A stretch of 64,000 nt of DNA from Euclidia mi (taxonomy: Eukaryota > Arthropoda > Insecta > Lepidoptera > Erebidae), in assembly GCA_944739405.2 (NCBI GenBank), contig OX123205.2:37220475-37284474 (forward strand), written 5' to 3'. Below are positions 56,548 to 64,000 of the stretch, one piece after another. A program made the translations under genes and the position numbers. The notes under the pieces were generated by a model, which made no database searches, was not told the DNA's origin, and saw nothing but the letters and a program-made list of their open reading frames with translations. Each line of letters starts with the position of its first letter. The first letter of the stretch is position 1.

Positions 56548-56785
56548 CATAACTTAAGCTTTTATCCCCTAAGGGATAGGCAGAGGTGTATTACACACTC
56601 CCACTTCGCCAGTTATATTTCGGTCCCAATGTAATAGGAGGCGAGCCTATTGCCATCTACCGGACACATAATTAAGCGAGCGATAATTAATTAATAATGC
56701 ACACATAACTTCGAAAAGTCAGAGATGCGTGCCCGAGGTACCTGGGGATCGAACCCGAGACCATATTCTTGGCAGTCCGTTACGT
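56548..56785 (-). mobile_element. SINE type C, body half (split)
   Basis: The tail is at the left and the body runs to 'ggcagtccgttacgt' at 56785, where the SINE stops. The missing head reappears at 63720-63755 in the same orientation, beyond the 6.9-kb element. Together they rebuild one type C SINE. Confidence 0.85.
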
Positions 56786-56948
56786 GGGTTATTCACCAAC
56801 TCGACACGAGAGACTGGACACACGTGTGTCCAGTTGGTAAAATTCAAAATTACTACTACTAATTATTTCGTCATGTGGACACGTTATGATTTTTACGCGT
56901 GTCCACATGGTGAAACTTAAATTAAATCACTTTAATGCTTTCGTCAAC

Positions 56949-57811
56949 ACAGGTAAAGTTAAAGGTAAAAAGGTACAGTTAGGTTCATAATCGCCTCGTT
57001 CATGAAATTATTAAACGTGGCGATTTCATAATTAGGGTCACGACACAGGGGTAAGCGCGTAGCTCGATCGATTGGCAAAGTCAAGCGACTCCGCCACCGT
57101 ATGAATTATAGATGGGTGACCATATATAAAAAAATAGTCCATGCCTCAGAGTGCACGCTAAGCCATCGGTCTCGATTGTCATTATCGTCTATAAAAGTTG
57201 GCATAGATTGTCAGTACCATCAAATAATCTGACATCTAGTTAACATTAGAATCTCGAATTCCGCTTTGTGAAAAAAATATTGGCGATTTGCCTAATATTT
57301 TTTTTAGGCAAATCGCCTAAGGTTAGACTGCAAAGCCGAGTTAGAAGGATGTACTACAACTATGAAAATGTTGCTTGACTTTTTTATTGAATAACCTAAT
57401 TAACTTTTATTTAAGACCAAATATTGAAATAAAACAAATACATAACAATGAAATAATATAATGATTAATTAATATGAAGAAAAATAATTATACTTCTGAG
57501 TATCTTTAGATACTTATATCACAACAGTTTTCAAAATATTCAAAATACTTAATCTAAATAATTATATCCTAATGATTTAAAATAATCACTTTAGTAATCA
57601 CAGAATAATCAAATAAAGACTTAGATAAGTCACCATTAAAACATATTTTTTAATTTTGCAAAGTTAAATGCAACGACAAACTAACTTGTAGGTACCGTTC
57701 AACCTCGAGTTGCTATATGTGCCATAAAATTAAATATTAAGAAAACCTTATTGGAGCATAACAACAGTTAAATTGGTAATTTTACAAACAATTATTATCA
57801 ACTGACTGCCT
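56949..57811. other. Interior of the TIR element, left part
   Basis: A hairpin at 57286-57321 pairs GGCGATTTGCCTAA with its complement. A piece at 57050-57180 ('gatgggtgaccatat', 'cacgctaagccatcggtctc') resembles degraded SINE ends. No gene. Confidence 0.4.
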
Positions 57812-57858
57812 CCGTGGTCCAATGGATAGCGTATGCGACTGCTGATCGGAGGTCCCGG

Positions 57859-58619
57859 GTACGTATTTACAAAGCCCCATTAGAGTGAAAGTGCAAACTG
57901 AACTGGCTTAGCTTTTGTTTGACAAAAACTTGACGAAACCCTAGTCTATTCTAGTACAGAAATTAACTGAAATCGCGTAGACTTTGTAAGATAAATTCAT
58001 TCTAACATTGCAGCAACAATTGCTATTCAATTTGGGACTACGACTAGGTTTAGGACCACAATGTGCCTATTGCCTAGTTGGTTAGGTGCGACTGTATGTA
58101 ATTCAAGTACTTAACTAAATAGGTTATGTTAGGTTCTCTTTTGACCCTTAACCCAAAAATAAGAGCCCTGCTTCGCAGGGCTCCATCAACTTAGTTTATA
58201 TTGTATTATATCACAAATATTATATGTAGGTAAGTAGATATTATGTCCAATTAACTAGTTTTTAATAAACTAAGTTGACGGAGCCCTGCTTCGCAGGGCT
58301 CCTATTTTGGGGTTAAGGGTCAAAAGAGAATCTAACATAACCTATTTAGTTATTTGAATTACGTACAGTCGCACCTAACAAACCAAAACCATGTTTGAAA
58401 ATATCGCGACAAAGGCTTATCTATTTGAGTGAATATGAATCATACTGTACTAGGTTTTGCACGTGTATTTTCTTTGAAAATATCAAGGCAAAAAGCTAAT
58501 CCATTTGAGTATTTTTTTTTACTGAGATAGATTAGGTATTGTCGAGTAATATGCATAAACAAAAGCTATTCTATTAGAGTCTGACTCGTGACTCAAATAG
58601 TATAGGCTTTGTAAATACG
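57859..58619. mobile_element. 761-bp MITE with GTATTTACAAAGCC ends
   Basis: GTATTTACAAAGCC (57863) and GGCTTTGTAAATAC (58605) are inverted ends. GGTCCCGG at 57851-57858 and 58620-58627 is the 8-bp duplication, giving exact sites within the SINE B box. A long hairpin (58080-58382) lies inside. Confidence 0.8.
58080..58382. repeat. Hairpin with ~120-bp arms
   Basis: Arms 58080-58200 and 58264-58382 are inverted, with blocks GGTTAGGTGCGACTGTA, TAGGTTATGTTAGGTTCTCT, TTGACCCTTAACCC and GAGCCCTGCTTCGCAGGGCT. The loop is about 60 bp. Each arm also contains its own small hairpin (AGCCCTGC..GCAGGGCT). Confidence 0.85.
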
Positions 58620-58832
58620 GGTCCCGGCTTCGATACCCGGGTCGGGCAAAAGTGTTACTGGGTTTTTCCGAATACTCAGTAGCAGCCCGAAGTCATGGTG
58701 ATATACCCGGTAACGGCAATAGGTTCGTCCCCTATTACGTGGGGCCAACAAATTCATGGCGAAAAGTGGGTGTAATTTTTACACCTCTGCCTACGCCTTC
58801 GGGGATACAGGCGTGAGACTATAAATAAAAAA

Positions 58833-59344
58833 AAATATCGATCTACATAGCTCTGTAAAACAATATTTGACTCTTTGGAAGTATAGTAATTGCCCTTATT
58901 ATAATAATCAACAAGCTTAATAATAAGTACTTATCACAATAATTTTACTACAAATTGAGATCAAAATAATCAACAGCTAAACATTACAAGAGAACATCAG
59001 TATAAGATAAACAATATTAGATTTTTTGGAAATATAGTAACTAACCTTAATATAATTAATCATAAGTTACACAATTATTTTACTACGATTGAGATACTAT
59101 CAAGAAAATCAACAGCCAAACATTACAAGAAAACATAAAATATAAATATACAAAATAATATTTTAACTTACTTAATTTTTTCGATACTGTGACCGATGCT
59201 ATTTTCACCTGATTCAAACTCCCTTACAGTGGCTGTGATCTTATTATTAATTTTGATTGTTTCAATTCTGTCGATCTCCGATATAATCCGAGAGCAACAT
59301 TTCTTGAAACTGCTCAGGTACAACGGCGTCAGCTATATTATTAA
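58833..59344. other. AT-rich interior with a loose direct repeat
   Basis: 'caacagctaaacattacaag' (58971) and 'caacagccaaacattacaag' (59111) mark a ~140-bp duplicated AT-rich segment. No gene. Confidence 0.45.
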
Positions 59345-59539
59345 ACTAGAGGACGCCAGCAGCTACGCCTGCAATTTTTTTAAATTTACCCATTTTGGCC
59401 GATCCCGTTGGAATTTTGGGAAATCCCTTCTTAGTGCACCTAAAGAACATACATGCCAAATTTCAGCATCCTGCGCCCAATAGTTTCGGCTGTAGCGTAT
59501 CTGTCAGTCAGTCAGTAACGCAAGGATTTTATATATTAA
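59345..59539 (+). repeat. LINE-end repeat, left part of a split copy
   Basis: Runs from 'gaggacgccagcagctacgc' to 'gcaaggattttatatatta'. It is cut at TTAA; the next bases expected from other copies (GAT) follow the second TTAA at 63408-63411. Confidence 0.75.
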
Positions 59540-59794
59540 GAGGCCGTTCCAAAATTCACGGACTGCGTGAATAGGTATTTTACGCCAAGCGCGCGGACAA
59601 CGCGATCGAGGTGTCAATGTGTGCGTCTGTGTAGCCCAACAAAATCTACCTTGCAGTGAACTCGCGGAGACAAAACAAATTGATACTTTGACCAATAAAA
59701 TGTATGATCGTAATACAGAATTATTTCGGATAACGTATTTTGATGTTTAAATGTAATAATTCCAGGTAGATTCCATTGTTGCTGTTAAAAAACA

Positions 59795-60078
59795 TCCGAC
59801 TTCAAACAGTCGTAGAAACATGCAAAATCTCATTTACTTAGATTACAATAAATACTAATTCTAGTCATTCTGTTATAAAATCCAAAATACTGAACTGATT
59901 TCGGAAAACTTTCTATGGGACCAATCTGGAAGTAATATCATTATAGCCCATCCTATGAAATAAAAATAAATCCAAATCGGTCCATAAATGATGCATTAGT
60001 TAGGTAACAAACATTAAAAAATATGAAAAAATAATACAGCCGAATTGTAAACCGCCTCCGTTTTGAAGTCGGTTGAAA
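59795..60078. mobile_element. MITE with CCGACTTCAAA ends
   Basis: 'catccgacttcaaa' at the left and 'ttttgaagtcggttg' at the right are inverted. The interior is AT-rich ('ccaaatcggtccataaatga'). About 280 bp. Confidence 0.65.
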
Positions 60079-60109
60079 ATATTAATACACAATATAAATG
60101 AGATTTGAG

Positions 60110-60280
60110 GCAGCGATAGCCGAGTGGATATACCAACAGACATGCAGAGGGTATCGGGTTCGAATCCACGGCGCGCACCAATGACTTTTCGGAGTTATGT
60201 GCGTATTGAATTATTAATTATCGCTTGTCCCGTGCCTCGGAGAGCACGTTAAGCCGTCGGTCCCGGTTGTTGTACGGACT
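60110..60280 (+). mobile_element. SINE type G, head half
   Basis: 'gcagcgatagccgagtggat' (A box TAGCCGAGTGG), B box GGTTCGAATCC and 'gacttttcggagttatgtgc'. Truncated 3'; a CG-rich 'gcgacgagcgcggcgagcgc' run follows. Confidence 0.7.
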
Positions 60281-61119
60281 TTTCATGCACACAATCTCAT
60301 AAACGAGCGCGACGAGCGCGGCGAGCGCGGATTCAATTCAATTTTAAATATTTTATTGATTCTCGCTCCCACGATTTTTCAGCAATTGAATCAATCCACT
60401 ACCCATAAAATAAGGAAAGTGCATAAACTCACATTATTCCCAAATGTTACTTTAAAGTTTAGTAATATTTGTTTTTATTTTAACCGTTACTGTCCCACTG
60501 CTGGGCTAAGGTCTCCCGCACACTCTTCCATAAATGCCGACCTTTTGCTTTATCTTGCCAGTCAGCTAGAAAGTATTAATCGTTTTTTCGACCTGCCCCT
60601 GTCAACACTTCTCTTTCCTCCAGTTCTACTTTTCCTTCAGGGTTGCAGTGTTTGGTGATGTATGTCCAATTTCGAGATGTTTCCTACAGACATATCCTAC
60701 CCATTCCTACTTTAACTTCGCTGCTTTGAAGCGCACTTTGCTGCTTTGACAGTTTTAGTCTTACACGGTACACCTAATACGCTACATTACATGGCACGTT
60801 GGCAAACCATGAGCTAGGAATTTCGAGAATTGGTCTGGTTATTATTTTAATGTTAAATTGTCTGGTTTTATAACAATGTTTAATTATACTATTTTTCTTC
60901 GTAACTTTTCCTACTAAGGCTTGAATGTTCATGGCATGTTAACTAATCAAAACTGTAGAAAATGTTGAGGTTTTCAAATTCAATGGTTAAATTTTGATCT
61001 ATCCAATGCATAACGAATTTTAAACTGATGAAAATATATAACTTGTTTAATTTTTGTAGTATACACGTTTATTTTATTATAAGAAATATACCTACTAACA
61101 ATAAATATCTACCTACTTC
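60281..61119. other. Spacer with a probable SINE piece
   Basis: 60480-60720 ('tactgtcccactgctgggct', 'aaggtctcccgcacactctt') looks like an insect SINE/LINE-end piece without a second copy here. The rest is AT-rich. Confidence 0.35.
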
Positions 61120-61465
61120 AAGAGCATACCGATTCCGGAACCAGTACCGGAATGCCGGAATTGACACTCCAATATCGTAACTCAGTTCTTCATCATAGTA
61201 GCTCTAATCTTTAAAATTTCAGTTCAATCAGTCGAAAATCTAAAAAAATTTAAACAAACTTTTTTATCCCCTTAGGGGTGGAATTTATCAAAATCCTTTC
61301 TTAGGGGATGCCCACCTCATAGTAGCTATATGCATGCAAAGTCTTAGCCCGATCGGTTTAAAATTGACAAAGTTTCATACAAACTTTCAGCCCCCATTTT
61401 ATCCCCTTAGGGGTGGAATTTATCAAAATCCTTTCTTAGGGGATGCCTACATCATGGTAGCTATA

Positions 61466-62336
61466 TTGGACGAAACCCTTTCCTATAAACAACATATCGC
61501 CGCTTTAACGTCTAGGCTACGAAAACTTTTATTTGTATTTAAAAAACTTCGCTTTATTTTAGACCATAACCTCATTATACAGATGTACAAGGCATTGTGT
61601 CAGTCCATAATCCAATACTGTGCTACCTCGTGGGGAGGTATAGGAAAATCTTTAATGCTCTCTATAGAGCGAGCGCAAAGAGCCCTTCTTAAAGTGGTCA
61701 CCCGCCGACCTTACCGATTTTCTACAAGCCTTCTGTATGAATCATGCAAAGTGCTAACGGTTCGTCAACTGTTTATATTGTACACTGTACTAAAACAACA
61801 CACTGCGCTTACGTACAACGCCAACCTTACTAACACCAAGAGACGGAAAGATATTGTCTGTAGTTCAAGCTCTGAATCAAAGTTTGTCTTTACTCATAGA
61901 TTTTTCACATTTCTGGGTCCCTATCTTTATAACAAAATAAACAAAGAAACATCTATTTATGACCTAAGTTATGTAAGATCGAAACAATGCGTCTATCAGT
62001 ATTTACAAACATTGAAATATGATCAGACCGAAGAACTGCTGACTGTGGTCAAATAATTATAGGTTTCGTATTAGTTTTAAAATAATTCTAAGTAGGTATT
62101 TTTTATTTAGAGACATTACGTTGAATATGTTTATGATAAATATTGTGATGACTTCATAGCTCAGATCAAAATCACTTACTGTAAGTGCCTTTAACGCCTG
62201 TGGCACAGGTTTACCCTAGTACAGGCACCTCATTATTTTACCTAAATTACTTTTTAAGAACTGTATGTATATTTTTGTGATGTATGAGAATTAATAAATT
62301 TTTATTAATTTATTATTATTAATTTATTATTATTAA
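61466..62336 (+). mobile_element. 5'-truncated Jockey/CR1-type LINE with AGCTATA duplication
   Basis: AGCTATA lies at 61459-61465 and 62337-62343, bounding an 871-bp insertion that begins mid-ORF2 and ends in (ATT)n-like sequence (62297-62336). 5' truncation plus a triplet tail is typical of CR1-like insertion. Confidence 0.8.
61467..62056 (+). pseudogene. LINE ORF2 C-terminal domain (truncated)
   Basis: The frame is intact to its natural stop: LDETLSYKQHIAALTSRLRK, FKKLRFILDHNLIIQMYKAL, SIIQYCATSWGG, ERAQRALLKVVTRRPYRFST, then LGPYLYNKINKE. It aligns with 51340-51925 of the larger LINE (IMDHRLSWHPQIETLNERIR, IYIALAQSVMSYCIPIWGG, ERAQRCLLKTMFFKPFRFST). The two are relatives, not recent duplicates. 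RT and endonuclease are missing through 5' truncation. The upstream open frame from 61334 is target repeat, not LINE. Confidence 0.8.
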
Positions 62337-62620
62337 AGCTATAGGCATGCAAAGTCTCAGTTGGATCAGTTTAAAATTGGCAAAGTTTTATACAAACTTT
62401 CATCCCCTATTTTATCCCCTTGGGAGTAGAATTTATCAAAATCCTTTCTTAACGGATGCCTACGTCATAAAATCACCTCCATGCCAAATTTCAGTAAGAT
62501 CCCTCCAGTGGTTTGGGCTGTGCGTTGATAGATCACTATGTCAGGCAGTCACCTTTGAGTTATGTATATATTTAGATACAATTTCTGACATTCATAAGAG
62601 TCACCTTAAGACCTAAGTGA

Positions 62621-63407
62621 ATATAGTATTTTTGAATCTTGCTGTATTTATTTTATAAGAGCATCGATTTCGTTACCATTATTTTATTATACATATTCAA
62701 CAATAATAACTCACATCAAGAAGGGTTGGTCGCGCTATAATTACAGTGGTGTTTACAAGGCACGCACACAGACGCAGTGACGACGGCAAGCGGCACACGT
62801 CCCACCTCGATGAGCGCTCAGCGCGGTCTAAAGTTCTGTAGACGCGTACAGGATTTATATAACGATTTCTAGCTTCGTTTAAAAATTAATTTAAAATATT
62901 TCTAATCACATTTAGAAGCTGATTTTTTTTCCTAGCAAGGTATTATATCAAATCTTATTAGAGACTATTTGTTTTTTTATTTCTTAGTGTATTTTATGTG
63001 ATAAAAAATAATCCATTTAGACGTAAACTGACAAATTAATGACATTTTACGTAACATTTTTTGGTTTATTTCTGAATGAAACCAAAAATTCTGGTCCCAT
63101 CATACCAAGGAGTAGGATGTTGTTATGTCGTATATGCATTTAAAAGTTAATTACTCACATAATTTTCGATGTCATGGACCATCGCGTAATGCTCATAAAA
63201 TGATTTCTTCAAAACATGCTTTGCGGAAACTTTATTTTTCCGTTGTAGGTAATTAAACACTTATTTTTACTCCCATAGTACCATAGTAGACTAAGTGATC
63301 TAATAGTATCATCGTTCATTTCTTAATTTGTTGATATATCTAAGTCACAATCACGTATCTCCGCGCGTGTTAACCGCTAAAATGGCTTAAAAAACGGGAA
63401 CGGCCTC
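62621..63407. other. Interior of the TTAA element, right part
   Basis: Contains the CG-rich subterminal block at 62755-62825 and AT-rich sequence. No gene. Confidence 0.4.
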
Positions 63408-63556
63408 TTAAGATGATATGCGTCGAAGACGCAACGATCTGTTCCTTTTTCTATGTTTGGCAGGACGTTTAGTAGCCGTTGATAAATGAGTCAAAAACAT
63501 GTATCTGCGTGACTGTACTTTGTCAAGATATCGAGTAAAATACGACCGTGTGTCCA
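63408..63556. other. Interior of the 6.9-kb element, right part
   Basis: TTAAGATG continues the split LINE-end repeat. 'gtgtgtccag' at 63548 repeats a word of the TIR palindrome just inside the right TIR. Confidence 0.45.
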
Positions 63557-63719
63557 GTTGACGAAAGCATTAAAGTGATTTAATTTAAGTTTCACTATGT
63601 GGACACGCGTAAAAATCATAACGTGTCCACATGACGAAATAATTAGTAGTACTAATTTTGAATTTCACCAACTGGACACACGTGTGTCCAGTCTCTCGTG
63701 TCGAGTTGGTGAATAACCC

Positions 63720-63755
63720 CGTTACGTACACCACTGGGCTATCGCCGCGTACTAC
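63720..63755 (-). mobile_element. SINE type C, head half (split)
   Basis: CGTTACGTACACCACTGGGC followed by TATCGCCGC is the type C head in minus orientation. It continues the SINE interrupted at 56785. Confidence 0.85.
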
Positions 63756-64000
63756 CCTTACATAAATATTACTATGTATACAAGTCTCGAAAGTCCAAAA
63801 GTATTAATTATACACGATCTTCGTCACGTAGGCAAGTGCATTGCTGCAATGAATTTTGAACACTGACATACGTCACGTTCGCCACTGATTAAATATTAAT
63901 AGCTCCAACTCACACACAGTTGAGTCAGCGCAAATCATGCTGTGCCAGTATTAATTAGTGACCTGATAATAATTGATAAAAATATTTCCAACTGACCGAC
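63756..64000. other. AT-rich spacer at window edge
   Basis: Nothing recognised. Confidence 0.35.

Larger units (their letters stand above)
57812..58832 (+). mobile_element. SINE type A split by a MITE
   Basis: The head (57812-57858, to 'ggaggtcccgg') and the rest (58620-58832, 'ggtcccggcttcgatacccg' onward to 'aggcgtgagactat') form one SINE once the insert and the duplicated GGTCCCGG are removed. Confidence 0.85.
61120..62620 (+). repeat. CCCCTTAGGGG repeat with internal duplication, split by a LINE
   Basis: 'tttatccccttaggggtgga', 'aaaatcctttcttaggggat' and 'gcatgcaaagtct' occur in two successive units (61260-61350, 61395-61460). They continue after the LINE at 62337-62540. Probably a LINE-end repeat. 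The intervening LINE is 61466-62336. Confidence 0.65.
59540..63407. mobile_element. 3868-bp TTAA-flanked DNA element
   Basis: GAGGCCGTTCC at 59540-59550 and GGAACGGCCTC at 63397-63407 are inverted ends. TTAA lies at 59536-59539 and 63408-63411. The target is the end of a LINE-end repeat whose consensus is TATATATTAAGAT, so the duplication is confirmed by the flanks. CG-rich subterminal blocks (59575-59640, 62755-62825) share 'atcgaggtg' and 'tgcgtctgtgt' in inverted order. TTAA targets fit piggyBac or Kolobok. No transposase was found. Confidence 0.7.
56786..63719. mobile_element. 6934-bp element with 163-bp terminal inverted repeats and 8-bp target duplication
   Basis: Left TIR 56786-56948 and right TIR 63557-63719 are reverse complements with about three mismatches. 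They start GGGTTATTCACCAACTCGAC and contain the palindrome ACTGGACACACGTGTGTCCA(GT), then ATGTGGACACG..CGTGTCCACAT. CGTTACGT flanks both ends (56778-56785, 63720-63727), inside a SINE split exactly there. No transposase was found; the interior is mostly nested younger elements. Long TIRs with an 8-bp duplication are compatible with Mutator-, Merlin- or hAT-like mechanisms. The terminal bases do not identify the superfamily. Confidence 0.85.

Noticed and set aside
56786..56948. The 163-bp TIR copies as two independent MITE insertions
   Set aside because: The two outer flanks rebuild one SINE with a single 8-bp duplication, and each TIR copy alone lacks matching ends.
61334..61465. Upstream in-frame extension of the truncated LINE frame
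   Set aside because: It lies in the CCCCTTAGGGG repeat outside the AGCTATA duplication, so it is target DNA that happens to be open.

Overview
The window looks like transposon-rich intergenic DNA from an insect, most likely a moth or butterfly. This is inferred from the repeat types: AT-rich background, several tRNA-headed SINEs with CG-rich tails, hairpin MITEs, RTE and Jockey/CR1-type LINEs, and (CTGT)n-flanked repeats. No host gene could be recognised on either strand. Almost every coding remnant belongs to a mobile element, and all of them except one retrotransposon ORF1 are broken. No rRNA, genuine tRNA, CRISPR array or prokaryotic feature was seen.

Layout. 0-13 kb: scattered SINEs and MITEs, an element with long inverted repeats (2581-3099), and a scrap of a restriction-endonuclease-like (RLE) LINE at 3160-3465. 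14-15.3 kb: a short transposase remnant with a pogo-like N-terminal piece and a cysteine-rich zinc finger. 15.4-17.4 kb: a decayed RLE-type LINE on the minus strand (RT, then thumb, then CCHC/endonuclease), split by a 219-bp SINE with a clear 8-bp target duplication. 18.4-21.5 kb: a plus-strand RT fragment abutting a minus-strand RTE endonuclease, with RTE 5' repeats and an RTE 3' end. 25.5-28.3 kb: a GC-rich element and a PIF/Harbinger relic with an intron. 28-36 kb: SINEs, MITEs and repeats. 38.9-39.5 kb: a dead OTU cysteine-protease domain. 41.5-43 kb: nested MITE and SINEs. 43-52 kb: a nearly complete LINE with coiled-coil ORF1, a 5 x 180-bp in-frame tandem array between the ORFs, and an endonuclease/RT ORF2 with two frameshifts. 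53.8-54.5 kb: a hAT-like MITE with perfect 8-bp duplication.

56.5-63.8 kb is the most striking region. A SINE is split by a 6934-bp element with 163-bp terminal inverted repeats and an 8-bp duplication (CGTTACGT). Inside it lie further nested insertions: a SINE split by a 761-bp MITE with a 120-bp-arm hairpin, and a LINE-end repeat split at TTAA by a 3868-bp element. That second element carries a repeat split by a 5'-truncated LINE with a 7-bp duplication. The order of insertion can be read directly from these duplications.

All coordinates and motif matches were read by eye. Clade names are family-level inferences, and repeat boundaries without a stated duplication are approximate.
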